64,000 nt of DNA from Gluconobacter albidus (GCF_002723915.1 NZ_BEWL01000006.1:1-64000), one strand, 5' to 3'; numbered from the stretch's first letter, positions 35,497 through 45,785 are shown. Notes: a model not told the origin generated them from the letters alone. Numbers and translations: made by a program.

Positions 35497-36983
35497 TGTC
35501 CGGCATCCATGATTTCACGCTGGCTTCGGCCCGGGACGCGCTCAAGTCCCGCAAGATTTCCGCCGTCGAACTGACGAACGCTCATATTGATGCGATCGAA
35601 CGTCTGGACGGTCAGCTCAACAGCTTCATCACCCGTACGCCCGATCAGGCTCGCGAAGGCGCAAAGGTTGCGGACGAGGCTCTGGCCAAAGGCGAAGGTG
35701 GCCGCCTGTGCGGAATTCCGCTGGGCATCAAGGATCTGTTCTGCACGAATGGCGTTCGCACGACGGCTGCCAGCAAGATCCTCGGCAATTTCGTGCCGCC
35801 TTATGAAAGCACGGTCACGGCCAATCTGCTCAAGGATGGCGCGGTTTTCCTTGGCAAGCTGAACCTTGACGAATTTGCCATGGGTTCGGCTAACCTGAAC
35901 TCGGCATTCGGTCCGGCGGTCAATCCCTGGAAGCGCAAGGATTCTGACGCAAAGCTGGTTCCGGGTGGTTCTTCCGGTGGTTCTGCCGCGGCTGTTGCTG
36001 CCGGACTTGTTCTGGGTGCGACGGGCACGGATACGGGCGGTTCCATCCGTCAGCCGGCGGCTTTTACGGGCATTGCCGGGATCAAGCCGACCTATGGTCG
36101 GTGCTCGCGTTTCGGGACGATCGCTTTTGCAAGTTCGCTAGATCAGGCTGGCCCGATGGCCCGCAATCTTCAGGATTGCGCCATTTTGCTTGAATCGATG
36201 GCGGGTTTCGATCCGCGTGATTCCACGAGCGTCGATACCCCTGTTCCGAACTACGAAGCTTCCCTGAAGCGTGGCGTCAAAGGTCTACGCGTCGGTATTC
36301 CCAAGGAATATCACGTCGAAGGCATGCCTGCGGAGATCGAAGCGCTCTGGCAGCAGGGCATGAACTGGCTGCGTGATGCGGGCGCGGAGATCGTCGAGGT
36401 CTCCCTGCCGCACACGAAATATGGCCTTCCGACGTATTATATTGCAGCTCTGGCAGAAGCATCTTCCAATCTGGCCCGTTATGACGGCCTCCGGTTCGGT
36501 GAACGCGTGAGCGCGCCGTCGCTGGATGGCCTGTACGAAGCCAGCCGTGCTGCTGGTTTCGGTGAAGAGGTCAAGCGCCGCATCCTGATCGGCACACATG
36601 TGCTGTCTTCGGGCTATTACGACGCCTATTACCTGCGGGCCCAGAAGGTCCGGACGCTGATCCAGCAGGACTTCCTGAAAGCTTTTGAAAACGTTGATGT
36701 GCTTCTGACGCCCACAGCGCCGTCTGGCGCTTTTGCACAGGACGAAAAGCCCACCGATCCGGTTCAGATGTATCTCAATGATGTCTTCACGGTTCCGGCG
36801 AGCATGGCGGGCGTCCCTGCCCTGTCCGTTCCGGCTGGTCTGGATGCACGCGGCGTACCGCTTGGGTTGCAGCTTATCGGCAAGTTTTTCGATGAAGAGA
36901 CGCTGATTGCAGCCGGTCATGCCATTGAACAGGCTGCGGCGTTCCATCATAGACCCACCATTCATGCAGGAGTGTCGGCATGA
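35496..36983 (+). CDS. gatA: Asp/Glu-tRNA amidotransferase subunit A
   Basis: The 495-aa GatA is the amidase-signature subunit that releases ammonia from glutamine for transamidation of Glu-tRNA(Gln) or Asp-tRNA(Asn). The Ser-cisSer-Lys triad is visible: Lys79 in [10 protein letters not shown], Ser159 in [11 protein letters not shown] and Ser183 in [12 protein letters not shown]. The C-terminal [10 protein letters not shown] and [13 protein letters not shown] are family hallmarks. It overlaps gatB by 4 nt. Confidence 0.97.
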   Translation: MSGIHDFTLASARDALKSRKISAVELTNAHIDAIERLDGQLNSFITRTPDQAREGAKVADEALAKGEGGRLCGIPLGIKDLFCTNGVRTTAASKILGNFVPPYESTVTANLLKDGAVFLGKLNLDEFAMGSANLNSAFGPAVNPWKRKDSDAKLVPGGSSGGSAAAVAAGLVLGATGTDTGGSIRQPAAFTGIAGIKPTYGRCSRFGTIAFASSLDQAGPMARNLQDCAILLESMAGFDPRDSTSVDTPVPNYEASLKRGVKGLRVGIPKEYHVEGMPAEIEALWQQGMNWLRDAGAEIVEVSLPHTKYGLPTYYIAALAEASSNLARYDGLRFGERVSAPSLDGLYEASRAAGFGEEVKRRILIGTHVLSSGYYDAYYLRAQKVRTLIQQDFLKAFENVDVLLTPTAPSGAFAQDEKPTDPVQMYLNDVFTVPASMAGVPALSVPAGLDARGVPLGLQLIGKFFDEETLIAAGHAIEQAAAFHHRPTIHAGVSA

Positions 36984-38437
36984 GCTATCGTATCACCGGC
37001 AACACCGGCGAATGGGAAATCGTTGTCGGTCTGGAAGTTCATGCCCAGGTCGTCAGCGAGGCCAAGCTCTTTTCCGGCGCTTCGGCGGAATATGGCGGCG
37101 AGCCGAATACGCATGTCAGCCTCGTCGACGCCGGTTTTCCGGGTATGCTTCCGGTCCTGAATCAGGAATGCGTTGCTCAGGCCGTCCGCACAGGTCTGGG
37201 ACTTGAAGCCGAGATCAACCTGTTCAGCCGCTTCGACCGCAAGAACTATTTCTATGCCGATCTGCCCACCGGCTATCAGATCAGTCAGTTCGCCCATCCG
37301 ATCATTGGTAAGGGCAAGGTTCTCGTTGATCTGGCGGATGGTAGCACGCGCGAAATCGGTGTCACCCGTCTGCATCTTGAACAGGATGCCGGTAAGTCGA
37401 TCCACGATCAGGATCCGACGCGCTCTTTCATCGACCTGAACCGGGCCGGTGTGGCGCTGATGGAAATCGTCAGTGAGCCGGATATCCGCTCGCCTGAGGA
37501 AGCGGGAGCCTATCTGCGCAAGCTGCGCCAGATCCTGCGCTATATCGGCACCTGTGACGGCAACATGGAGGAAGGCTCCATGCGTGCCGATGTGAACGTG
37601 TCGGTTCGCAAGCCGGGCGAAACGGACTATCGCACGCGTTGTGAGATCAAGAACGTCAACTCGATCCGCTTTGTGATGATGGCCATCGAAGTCGAGGCGC
37701 AGCGGCAGATCGAGATCTGGGAAGCTGGCGGAACCGTCGATCAGGAGACGCGCCTGTTCGATCACGTCAGAAGCGAGACGCGGTCTTTGCGCAGCAAGGA
37801 AGATGCGCATGATTATCGCTATTTCCCTGATCCTGATCTTCTGCCGCTGGTCATTGAGCAGTCCTGGGTCGATGAGCTGAAAGCGGCTCTGCCGGAACTG
37901 CCCGAAGCCAAGCGCGCCCGTCTGGAAGCGGAATACGGTGTCAGCCGTTATGAATCTTCCGTTCTGTGTGTTGAGCAGGCCATTGCCGACTTCTATGAGA
38001 CTGTGGCACGCGGTGCTGATGCCCGGTTGGCAGCGAACTGGATGCTGGGCGATTTCTTTGCAGCCCTGAATCGTACCGGACGCTCCATTGAAGACAGCCC
38101 TGTCAGCGCCGAAGGTCTGCGAGAACTTCTGGGTCTGATTTCCAATTCCACGATCAATGGCAAAATTGCCAAGGAAGTCCTGGAAGACATGGTCGAAACA
38201 GGCGATTCTGCCTCAGTCATCGTTGAGCGCAAGGGTCTTCGGCAGGTCACGGATACAGGCGCTATCGAAAGCGCCATTCGCGACATCCTTGCGGCTAACA
38301 ACGACAAAGTTGAAGAATATAAAAGTGGCAAGGACAAGCTTTTCGGATTTTTTGTGGGGCAGACCATGAAGGCCATGAAGGGCAAGGGGAACCCTGCCCT
38401 CGTCAATGAAACCCTGAAGAAACTTCTTTCAGAGTAA
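36980..38437 (+). CDS. gatB: Asp/Glu-tRNA amidotransferase subunit B
   Basis: The 485-aa GatB is the kinase subunit that activates mischarged tRNA. It begins with [13 protein letters not shown] and holds the signatures [29 protein letters not shown] and [10 protein letters not shown]. The C-terminal helical YqeY-like tail ends [20 protein letters not shown] overlap with gatA shows coupling. No terminator with a T-run follows on this strand; a long hairpin at 38449-38493 does. Confidence 0.97.
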   Translation: MSYRITGNTGEWEIVVGLEVHAQVVSEAKLFSGASAEYGGEPNTHVSLVDAGFPGMLPVLNQECVAQAVRTGLGLEAEINLFSRFDRKNYFYADLPTGYQISQFAHPIIGKGKVLVDLADGSTREIGVTRLHLEQDAGKSIHDQDPTRSFIDLNRAGVALMEIVSEPDIRSPEEAGAYLRKLRQILRYIGTCDGNMEEGSMRADVNVSVRKPGETDYRTRCEIKNVNSIRFVMMAIEVEAQRQIEIWEAGGTVDQETRLFDHVRSETRSLRSKEDAHDYRYFPDPDLLPLVIEQSWVDELKAALPELPEAKRARLEAEYGVSRYESSVLCVEQAIADFYETVARGADARLAANWMLGDFFAALNRTGRSIEDSPVSAEGLRELLGLISNSTINGKIAKEVLEDMVETGDSASVIVERKGLRQVTDTGAIESAIRDILAANNDKVEEYKSGKDKLFGFFVGQTMKAMKGKGNPALVNETLKKLLSE

Positions 38438-38448
38438 GACGAAAAAAA

Positions 38449-38493
38449 TGTTCTCAGGGGGTTTGACCACGACGCGGTTACCCCCTAAGAACA
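38449..38493 (-). terminator. Long hairpin after gatB, T-run on minus strand
   Basis: TGTTCT-C-AGGGGGT (38449-38462) pairs with ACCCCCT-A-AGAACA (38480-38493) with one mismatch. A7 precedes it on the plus strand, so read on the minus strand the hairpin ends in seven T. It would best stop antisense transcription coming from the LysR gene, and may also protect the gatCAB mRNA end. Confidence 0.55.
38463..38491 (+). promoter_or_regulatory. Possible promoter of tRNA-Ser
   Basis: TTGACC (38463-38468) and TAAGAA (38486-38491) are 17 bp apart, about 36 nt before the tRNA. The -35 box matches that of tRNA-Cys in this window. It is embedded in the hairpin described at 38449-38493. Confidence 0.45.
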
Positions 38494-38527
38494 CTCCAGC
38501 ATACGCAGTGCGAACCGCGTAAAGTGC

Positions 38528-38619
38528 GGAGGGGTGGCCGAGAGGCTGAAGGCGGCGGATTGCTAATCCGTTATACGATGTAAGTCGTATCGTGGGTTCG
38601 AATCCCATCCCCTCCGCCA
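38528..38619 (+). tRNA. tRNA-Ser (GCT)
   Basis: A class II tRNA of 92 nt with encoded CCA. Acceptor GGAGGGG pairs with CCCCTCC, the anticodon loop reads TTGCTAA, a long variable arm (ACGATGTAAGTCGT) follows and the T arm has GGTTCGAATCC. The GCT anticodon reads AGC/AGT serine codons. The 200 bp that follow hold no recognisable gene. Confidence 0.97.
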
Positions 38620-38820
38620 ATATATCGCAAAATATAAAATCAGTTATAGCCGGATGTTTCATTCACGCGGCCTAATGCTGCAGAGATATATCTGCGACCC
38701 CATCGCAAGGCGCTTGACCAATATGTCGCCGAAGATGGGTTCTGCCGCATTATAAGTTTGGCCGGAAGCGGCTGAACCTGTTCCTTGATTCTTTCGTATG
38801 CAAGACGCGCAATCCTGAAA

Positions 38821-39783
38821 TCAGACCGTTGCGGTTTCAGGGGTTCTTCTGTTTTTCAGTTCGCGTTGAATGACCTGAAAGACCGTATCCCTCAGCCACC
38901 GATGAACGCCATCGCTATCCACACGGGGATGCCATGCCTGAAAGGATATGACGGGGGGCAGCTCGAACGGAAATTCGAAAGCCTCAAGCTGGATCTGGGA
39001 AAGTGGCAGACGGTCGATAACGATATCGGGTAGCGGAAGGATCATGTCTGTTTCGCGGATGGTCTCGATCATGGAATGATAGGTTGGAACGACCATCGCG
39101 ATCTGTCGGGTCAGCCCGTAGCGTTCCTTGAGAATGACATCCATCGGACCATAGGGGCGGCCTTTGCGGGAGACGCTGATATGGTCGTATTCCACGAGTG
39201 TCTGCGGAGTGATCCCCTGCGCGAAAATGGGGTGCCCTTCACGGACCATGGCGCGGAATGACGTCAGGAACAAAGTCTGGCGCATGATTTCTGGACGCAG
39301 ATCATCCGTTGCACCTACGTACAGATCAATCCGGCTGTTACGCAGTGCCTCACTGGCTGGTTCTTCCGTCTCCGGAGCGAACACCACGCTACAATTCGGG
39401 CACTCAGCCTTGAGCGCCATCAGGATCACATGGCCGAATGCGCTCACGATAAGATCGTTGGCGCGGATCGTGAAACGGGGCGAGAGATGGCGCAGATTCA
39501 GCGTTTCGCTATCGTGCACCAGCGCGTCTGCGTCCCTCACAATGCTTTGAACCCGGTCGCGGATGCGACTGGCAAAAGTCGTCGCCATCATCCGGCGCCC
39601 GGACAGGACCAGAATGGGGTCGCCAAAAACGCTCCGCAACGTGGCGAGATGGCGACTCATAGCGGCATCACTCACCTTCAGGCGAAGCGCCGCTTTCGAG
39701 ACGCTCTCTTCCTCCACCAGGGCCTGAAGATAGCGCAGAAGATCAAGGTCATAGAATCTGCGGCTGTTGTTGCGCCTCGCCAT
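38821..39783 (-). CDS. LysR-family transcriptional regulator
   Basis: The 320-aa protein starts with a winged helix (LDLLRYLQALVEEESVSKAA with DAAMSRHLATLRSVFGDPIL), followed by a LysR substrate domain of about 210 residues (FTIRANDLIVSAFGHVIL, DLYVGATDD, VREGHPIFA). It belongs to the NodD/LinR-like branch by its N-terminal spacing. It diverges from the emrB-like gene over 168 bp that contains an 8-bp inverted repeat, so it most likely controls the pump operon. The inducer is unknown. Confidence 0.9.
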   Translation of the reverse strand: MARRNNSRRFYDLDLLRYLQALVEEESVSKAALRLKVSDAAMSRHLATLRSVFGDPILVLSGRRMMATTFASRIRDRVQSIVRDADALVHDSETLNLRHLSPRFTIRANDLIVSAFGHVILMALKAECPNCSVVFAPETEEPASEALRNSRIDLYVGATDDLRPEIMRQTLFLTSFRAMVREGHPIFAQGITPQTLVEYDHISVSRKGRPYGPMDVILKERYGLTRQIAMVVPTYHSMIETIRETDMILPLPDIVIDRLPLSQIQLEAFEFPFELPPVISFQAWHPRVDSDGVHRWLRDTVFQVIQRELKNRRTPETATV

Positions 39784-39803
39784 CGTTCTTCCTGTTTCCT
39801 ACT

Positions 39804-39878
39804 GTTTCCACACCCCGTTTTCACGGTTTCTTGCATAAAACGGAAGGCATTATTCCAACCCTTGCGGAAAGTGGAAAC
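39804..39878 (+). promoter_or_regulatory. Divergent LysR/efflux control region with inverted repeat
   Basis: GTTTCCAC (39804-39811) recurs as its complement GTGGAAAC (39871-39878), with the centre near 39841. Further GTTTCC-like copies lie close by (39793-39799). LysR regulators bind paired half-sites over such a span, so these are candidate operator arms. Confidence 0.4.
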
Positions 39879-39951
39879 GTCACTTGCCGCAAACGTGGGT
39901 TTTCGGGCCTGTGCCTGCCGGATACAGGCTGTCGGGTAACGGAAAAGATCC

Positions 39952-41628
39952 ATGACCCCAGCAGTTTCATCATCGCCGCAGGCTCCACTCGCGCAGCCTT
40001 CTTATATTCCGCCTTTCGGTATGCGGACCATTGTCGGCTGTCTGGGGATGCTGCTGGCCGTGCATGTCGCCGGATTCAACGAACACATCACGGAAATCGG
40101 CCTCGCCGATATCCGGGGCGCGATGCATATCGGGCATGATGAGGGAACGTGGTTCACCTCGATCTACGAGGCTTTCAACATCGCGGCCATGGCCTTCACG
40201 CCCTGGTTTTACATGACGTTTTCGATCTACCGGTTTTCGATCTTCATGACGGCCGTGCTCGCCATGCTGTCGATCCCCCTGCCCTTCATGCCGGACATGG
40301 TCTCGCTGTGCTTTCTTCGTGCGGCACAGGGGCTGAGTGCGGGGTGTCTGCCACCCGTCCTGATGACGGTCATGCTGAAATATCTGCCGCCGCCCATCAA
40401 GGTGTTCGGCATTGGCGGCTATGCGATGAGCGCCACCTTTGGCCCCAATCTGGGCGGCCCGCTTGAGGCCATGTGGTTCGAGCATGTGGGCTGGCGCTGG
40501 CTGTACTGGGAGGTCATTCCCTTCAGCATCATCGCCATCGCCATGATGGCCTACGGACTGCCGCGCGATCCGGTGCATCTCGAACGGTTCAAAAAGTTCA
40601 ACTGGCGCGGTTTCTTCATTGGTGTGCCATCCATCCTGTGTGTGGTGACCGTACTCTATCAGGGGGACCGGCTGGACTGGTTTCGTTCGCCGATCATCTC
40701 TCATCTGACATTCTGGGGCGGTGCGCTGTTCGTGGGGTTCCTGTTCCATGAATGGCACCATCACAGCCCGTTCTTCCGGCTTCAGTACTGGAAGAACCGC
40801 AACATCACGATGTCTCTGCTGACACTCGTGGGTGTGCTCATCATCTGCGGGCTGATGATGGAGGTGCCGATGACGTATCTGGAAGCCGTGCGGGGCTATC
40901 GGCCCATTCAGGCAGCTCCGGTCGCGCTGACGGTTGCCCTGCCACAGCTCATCATGCTGCCGCTGACAGCTGCTCTGTGCAACTCCGCGCGGGTGGACTG
41001 CCGGTATGTGCTGGCGTTCGGCATGTCATGTCTGGCGCTGGCAGCGTTCCTTGGAACCTGGCTGACGCCGGACTGGGTACGGGACAATTTCTACGTTCTG
41101 CAGGGGCTTCAGATCCTTGGCCAGCCGATGGTCGTGATACCCGTTCTGATGCTGGCCACCATGTCTCTTGGCCCGGCGGACGGGCCGTTCATCTCGGGAA
41201 TGGTCAACATGCTCAAGGGCATGGCCAATGCGTTCGCTGCCGCTATTTTCGAAATCCTGCTCCGTCGTCGGGAACAGTATCATTCCACGATGCTGCTGGA
41301 CCGGGCGGGCAATAACGCTACAGCGCTGTCCGGTATGGGTGATCCAATTCACGGAGCGATCAGCAACAGCTCGCCTGACGGCGATCATGTGGCGCGAAAT
41401 ACGCTTCAGATCTTCCACACCTATCTGCACGAGCAGTCGATCACGCTGGCGCTGGTGGACATCTATTTCGTCGTGATGTGCCTCTGCCTTGCTTATGTCG
41501 CGCTGACCGCCGTGCTGCCTAAACGGGTCTATCCGCCCGGCAAGGGGCCTGCTCCGGCCATGCCTGCCGCCGCCCGTGACCCCCGACCTGAACCCGCCCC
41601 CTCACCCATTCCCGCCACCGCGCACTGA
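39952..41628 (+). CDS. MFS multidrug efflux transporter, EmrB/QacA (DHA2) type
   Basis: The 558-aa protein has about 14 membrane segments, as in the DHA2 drug:proton antiporters. It starts with PPFGMRTIVGCLGMLLAVHV and includes AAQGLSAGCLPPVLMTVML and FGPNLGGPLEAMWFEHVGWR, equivalent to the family motif C region, and WRWLYWEVIPFS. The last 45 residues are Pro- and Ala-rich and cytoplasmic. With the next two genes it forms a tripartite pump spanning both membranes. The exported compound is unknown; a LysR regulator sits divergently. Confidence 0.88.
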   Translation: MTPAVSSSPQAPLAQPSYIPPFGMRTIVGCLGMLLAVHVAGFNEHITEIGLADIRGAMHIGHDEGTWFTSIYEAFNIAAMAFTPWFYMTFSIYRFSIFMTAVLAMLSIPLPFMPDMVSLCFLRAAQGLSAGCLPPVLMTVMLKYLPPPIKVFGIGGYAMSATFGPNLGGPLEAMWFEHVGWRWLYWEVIPFSIIAIAMMAYGLPRDPVHLERFKKFNWRGFFIGVPSILCVVTVLYQGDRLDWFRSPIISHLTFWGGALFVGFLFHEWHHHSPFFRLQYWKNRNITMSLLTLVGVLIICGLMMEVPMTYLEAVRGYRPIQAAPVALTVALPQLIMLPLTAALCNSARVDCRYVLAFGMSCLALAAFLGTWLTPDWVRDNFYVLQGLQILGQPMVVIPVLMLATMSLGPADGPFISGMVNMLKGMANAFAAAIFEILLRRREQYHSTMLLDRAGNNATALSGMGDPIHGAISNSSPDGDHVARNTLQIFHTYLHEQSITLALVDIYFVVMCLCLAYVALTAVLPKRVYPPGKGPAPAMPAAARDPRPEPAPSPIPATAH

Positions 41629-41643
41629 CGGACCTGCCTTTAT

Positions 41644-42720
41644 ATGATTTACGGAAAACCCCTTCTTCTGGCCGGATGTGCGGTCATTGTTCTGACGGGT
41701 CTGGCCTGGACGGCAGACCGTTTCTTCGTGGGTGATGGTATCCGGCAGGAAACCAACGATGCCTATGTCACGGCCGATTTCACGACCGTGGCTCCGAAGG
41801 TCTCCGGGCGTATCGACCGGGTGCTGGCCGAGGACAATGAATACGTCCATGCCGGGGAAGAACTTGCGCATATCGAGGACGACGATTACCGCGCGGCGCT
41901 GGATGCAGCCCGTGGCGATACGGCTGCGGCTCAGGGCGATGTGACCAATCTTCAGGCCCTGCTGGACCGTCAGGGCTCCATCGTCGACGCGGCGAAATAT
42001 ACCGTGCAGTCCGACGAGGCGGCGCTGGTTTTTGCACGGCAGAATGCGGCCCGGTATCGCAATCTGTCCGCAGGGGGCGCGAGCACGATCGAACAGCAGC
42101 AGGGCGCGGAAGCCCGGCAGCTTGAAGCAGTTGCGGCCCTTGCCCGCGACAAGGCCGGAACCAGTACGGCTGAACAGCAGGTCGCGGTGCTGAAGGCGCA
42201 GCTTGAAAAAGCTCAGGGTGCGCTTCTGAAGGCGAAAAGTGCCGAGCATCAGGCCGAACTGAACCTGTCCTACTGCACCGTTCCCGCGCCAGTGGACGGT
42301 GTCGTCGGTGAGCGTGGTGTGCGCGTCGGTGCCTATGTCCATCCGGGCACGGGGCTGCTGGCGGTCGTGCCGGTCCGCAAGGCCTATGTGCTGGCGAATT
42401 TTCAGGAAACCCAGCTGACGAAAGTCCAGACCGGCCAGAGTGCGACGGTCTGGGTCGATACGTTTCCCGGTCATCCGCTCAAGGCCCATGTGGACAGTCT
42501 GGCCCCAGCCACAGGTGTGGCTTTCGCTGCTATCCAGCCCGATAACGCGACCGGAAACTTCACGAAGGTCGTTCAGCGCGTTCCCGTCAAACTGACCTTC
42601 GACCCCGGTCAGAATCTAGCAGAAAAAGTGCGCGTCGGTATGTCCGTCGAAGCACGGATCGACACGTCTTCGACGCCCGAGGGTACTCATTCCCATGACG
42701 CACGGTATCTCTGGAAATGA
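41644..42720 (+). CDS. HlyD/EmrA-family membrane fusion protein
   Basis: The 358-aa protein has one N-terminal membrane helix (LLLAGCAVIVLTGLAWTADRF). It continues with the lipoyl half-motif NDAYVTADFTTVAPKVSGRI, a long coiled-coil hairpin (about residues 85-205, Ala- and Gln-rich) and the second half YCTVPAPVDGVVGERGVRVG. A beta-barrel part has VLANFQETQLTKVQTGQSA. This is the EmrA layout that bridges the inner-membrane MFS pump to the outer-membrane channel. Its TGA overlaps the next ATG. Confidence 0.92.
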   Translation: MIYGKPLLLAGCAVIVLTGLAWTADRFFVGDGIRQETNDAYVTADFTTVAPKVSGRIDRVLAEDNEYVHAGEELAHIEDDDYRAALDAARGDTAAAQGDVTNLQALLDRQGSIVDAAKYTVQSDEAALVFARQNAARYRNLSAGGASTIEQQQGAEARQLEAVAALARDKAGTSTAEQQVAVLKAQLEKAQGALLKAKSAEHQAELNLSYCTVPAPVDGVVGERGVRVGAYVHPGTGLLAVVPVRKAYVLANFQETQLTKVQTGQSATVWVDTFPGHPLKAHVDSLAPATGVAFAAIQPDNATGNFTKVVQRVPVKLTFDPGQNLAEKVRVGMSVEARIDTSSTPEGTHSHDARYLWK

Positions 42721-44228
42721 GAGCTTCCATGTTCCAGAACTCCCGCTGCCTTCTCCTGGCGCTGACAGGTCTCTCTGCCTGCACGGTAGGGCCGGACTAT
42801 CATCGGCCCGATCCCCATGCGCCCGCGCACTGGCACCAGAGCCTGGCCCCCGCTGCCAGTCATCCGCAGGAAACCTCCGCCGTCGATGCACAATGGTGGC
42901 GGATCTATCGTGACCCCACGCTGACGGCGCTGGAAGAAGATGTGGCGCGTAACAACCTCGACCTGCGCGAGGCCGCCCTGCATTTTACGGAAAGTCAGGC
43001 TGAACGCCGGATCGCCAGTGCAGCCCAGATGCCGCATATGGAAGGTGCTGCCTCCTATGCCCGCGAACGCGCCAGCACAAATGGTATTCTCGGTCTACTG
43101 GGGACCATGCAGCAAGCGGGCCCCGGCGAGATCGCCAGCGGTCAACAGGGCTTTGGGCCGGCTGCCATGGATGGAGCAAAGGGCAATCCCTCGTTCAATC
43201 TGCCCCAATACGGATTGAGTGCATCCTGGGAAGTCGATTTCTGGGGGCATGTCCGCCGGCAGGTCGAAGCGGCGACGGCTGCGATGCACGAAACCGACGA
43301 GCTGCGCCGCGATGTGCTCGTCTCGCTCATGGCTGAAACGGCGCAGGATTATCTGAACCTGCGCAATGTCCAGACACAGATCGGCATCACGCAACAGAGC
43401 ATTGATATCGCAAAGCATAGCGTGAAACTCACGGAACTCCGGTTCGCGCAGGGCACGGCGACGAAGCTCGATGTCGCCTATTCCCGTGGACAGATGCATG
43501 GCTTCGAGGCGCGTCTTCCGGTCCTGAAAAGTCAGGAAGTGCATCTCGTGAACGCGCTGAGCTTCCTGACGGCACGGGAACCAGGGGCGTTGAAGGACAG
43601 ACTTGGATCGAGCCGGATCATCCCGCCCGTCCCGGCTGATATTCCAGTTGGTCTGCCGTCCGAACTGGCGGAGCGTCGCCCGGATGTGCGAGCGGCTGAA
43701 GACCATCTTCATGCCGCGACGGCGAGTATCGGCGTGGCGGTCGCGGACTTTTTTCCGCGTGTCACGCTGTCGGGCAGTCTGGATATTCAGGCGTTGCAGT
43801 TCAGCGGATTGGGTTCATGGGCGTCGCGTCAGTACGGGTTTGGTCCGACCATGACGCTGCCACTTTTCGAAGGGGGACGGCTGACGGGGCAGCTTCATCT
43901 CCGCAGAGCCCAGCAGAAGGAAGCCGCGATTGCGTTGCAGCGCACGCTCCTGAAGGCGTGGGAAGAAGTCGATGACTCCATGGCGGATCTAAGCGCAGCG
44001 CAGGAACGTTGCAACCGACTGGAAGAAACGGTTTCGGAAGACGAAACTGCCGTCCATATCGCGCAGCTTCAGTACAGTCAGGGGGCTGGAGACTTCCTCA
44101 ACGTCCTGACGACGCAGAATGCTCTTCTGGCAAGTCGGAGCGCGTTGGCGGAATCGAGCGCCAACGTCTCGATTTCCATTGCCCACCTGTACAGGGCACT
44201 CGGAGGGGGGTGGACACAGAAACCCTGA
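42717..44228 (+). CDS. Outer-membrane efflux lipoprotein, NodT/OprM family
   Basis: The 503-aa protein has a lipoprotein signal with lipobox LSAC and starts its mature part CTVGPDYHRPD, the signature of the RND-type outer-membrane factor lipoproteins. Two similar TolC-like halves follow, with YGLSASWEVDFWGHVRRQV in the first and LPSELAERRPDVRAAEDHL and ASIGVAVADFFPRVTLSG in the second. It completes the tripartite pump. Start could be the overlapped ATG at 42717 or the ATG at 42729. Confidence 0.92.
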   Translation: MRASMFQNSRCLLLALTGLSACTVGPDYHRPDPHAPAHWHQSLAPAASHPQETSAVDAQWWRIYRDPTLTALEEDVARNNLDLREAALHFTESQAERRIASAAQMPHMEGAASYARERASTNGILGLLGTMQQAGPGEIASGQQGFGPAAMDGAKGNPSFNLPQYGLSASWEVDFWGHVRRQVEAATAAMHETDELRRDVLVSLMAETAQDYLNLRNVQTQIGITQQSIDIAKHSVKLTELRFAQGTATKLDVAYSRGQMHGFEARLPVLKSQEVHLVNALSFLTAREPGALKDRLGSSRIIPPVPADIPVGLPSELAERRPDVRAAEDHLHAATASIGVAVADFFPRVTLSGSLDIQALQFSGLGSWASRQYGFGPTMTLPLFEGGRLTGQLHLRRAQQKEAAIALQRTLLKAWEEVDDSMADLSAAQERCNRLEETVSEDETAVHIAQLQYSQGAGDFLNVLTTQNALLASRSALAESSANVSISIAHLYRALGGGWTQKP

Positions 44229-45170
44229 CGTTCAATCCTGTCCAGATCGCTCCCCTGACTGTGGATTGTGCTGGCAGCATAATCCTGTGCCCGCCCGGCA
44301 TAGTGTTTTGCTGTGTACTGTCAGACATCAAAAACTGTCAGACATCAAAAACGGGTATAAGGTCTTCTTTTATATTGGCATGAAAACTACCATCATGCGC
44401 TTTCCTTCTGATCAGAATGGTACCTTCGGAACATTTTTGCTCGCCCACCGTGGGGCCCTTTCATCCGGCGATGTCGGCCTACACCCGCTACCGGGACGCC
44501 GCCGCGCCCGTGGATTGCAGCGAGAAGAAGCCACTCAACTCCGTGGCGCCAGTACAATTTGGGTACCTGACTCGAACACGGGCACGATGTTTCGGATTCT
44601 GCAGCAACGTTGGCGCGTATCGCGGCGGCTCTGAGGATCTAGCCCGCTGAACGGATTTATCCGTTTGAACTTGCGCAGATGAAGCATTCCATCTCCTCGC
44701 AGCTGCCAGAGCTTCCTAATTTGCCCGAATCTATTCTGGCTTTCCCCGAACAGGTGACCGTACCTTGTTATGTACTCGACACGCTCTAGAGTACCTGTGC
44801 GACGAACAGGTCTGCGCAGAAGTTTTTTTTCGGATGGTAGGATAGTAGGAAGCGTGACCTTTTCCGCTATGTATTTCGGTTCCCAGTGCTCGGACGTTTC
44901 TCAGTAGCTGGAAATGCCGTGCGCATCGTGTGTGTACTCGCCGAATTCCGGGCTGTGAGCATTCACGGTGATGAACAGCAAGTTGCTCCCTGAGCGTACT
45001 GCTGCGGAAAGGTGGCGTCCGCAGGTTTTATAATCCGATTGATGGTCTGGTCGATCTTGAGCAGACTCACGCCGATGCGGTTCGAAACATAAAGTAAGAT
45101 TACCTGACATTCGGATGAAAGTCTTGTCAGGCTTTATTTGTGTTTCGAAAATCTGTAGAGACTTAGGTCT
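44229..45170. other. Gene-poor stretch with a tandem repeat
   Basis: No convincing gene is seen in these 942 bp. A perfect tandem 17-bp repeat (unit CTGTCAGACATCAAAAA) lies at 44318-44351. An inverted repeat ACCTGT/ACAGGT (44793-44811) runs into the palindrome TCTGCGCAGA and then eight T. Short frames exist (for example 44417-44650 plus, 44901-45110 minus) but lack ribosome-binding sites and recognisable motifs. The stretch may be decayed mobile DNA; that is inference. Confidence 0.5.
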
Positions 45171-45776
45171 ATGTCAGACAATTTAATTTCAGTTTATCTG
45201 GCCGGTGATCTGGTGTTCCGGCCGGAAGCTCTTGCTCTGTTTGCGCGGCTCAAATCGATCTGTGCAGAGTATGGCCTTGAAGGTGTTGCGCCCTTTGATG
45301 GGCAGGCTGAAGCGCGGCTTTTGCCTCCGGGACGCGAGACCATCCTTGCTTTCGTCCGTGCTGATCGCGATCTGATGGATCGCTGTATCGCAGGTCTGTT
45401 TTGTATTGACCCGTTTCGTCGTTCTCCTGAGATGGATCCTGGAACGGCGGTTGAAATCGGTTACATGATGGGCCTAGGGAAACCGATGGATGCCTATACC
45501 GTAGATGGACGTCTTTATTCCGAGAAGGTAGAATCCTACTGGCGGGATGTGTGGAATGAAAGCCTTTCCGCAAGACCTGAGAGTGATGCTCCCTCTTCCG
45601 GGTGCATGGAAGATCCGGACGGCATGCTGGTTCATTCTGAAGGTCTGCTTCAGAATGGCATGGTCGAAGGCTTTATTGAAATGACGGGTGGCAGCGTCGC
45701 TATTGATCGCGATTTCTTTCAGGCTTTTCGGAAAGCTGCCGCACGTCTTTCGGGGCGTCTCCATGCGGGACTGTAA
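45171..45776 (+). CDS. Nucleoside 2-deoxyribosyltransferase-like protein
   Basis: The 201-aa protein has the fold-defining start SVYLAGDLVFRP and the motif MDPGTAVEIGYMMGLGKP, with the Asp and Glu expected in the nucleoside 2-deoxyribosyltransferase active site. FVRADRDLMDRC supports it. The family transfers deoxyribose between bases or hydrolyses nucleotides, and some members clear modified nucleotides. It stands between the gene-poor stretch and AT-richer accessory genes, so transfer is plausible. The substrate is unknown. Confidence 0.82.
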   Translation: MSDNLISVYLAGDLVFRPEALALFARLKSICAEYGLEGVAPFDGQAEARLLPPGRETILAFVRADRDLMDRCIAGLFCIDPFRRSPEMDPGTAVEIGYMMGLGKPMDAYTVDGRLYSEKVESYWRDVWNESLSARPESDAPSSGCMEDPDGMLVHSEGLLQNGMVEGFIEMTGGSVAIDRDFFQAFRKAAARLSGRLHAGL

Positions 45777-45785
45777 ATTATAATC

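Noticed and set aside
44901-45110. 69-codon minus-strand frame in the gene-poor stretch
   Set aside because: No ribosome-binding site, no recognisable motif; kept only as part of the gene-poor description.
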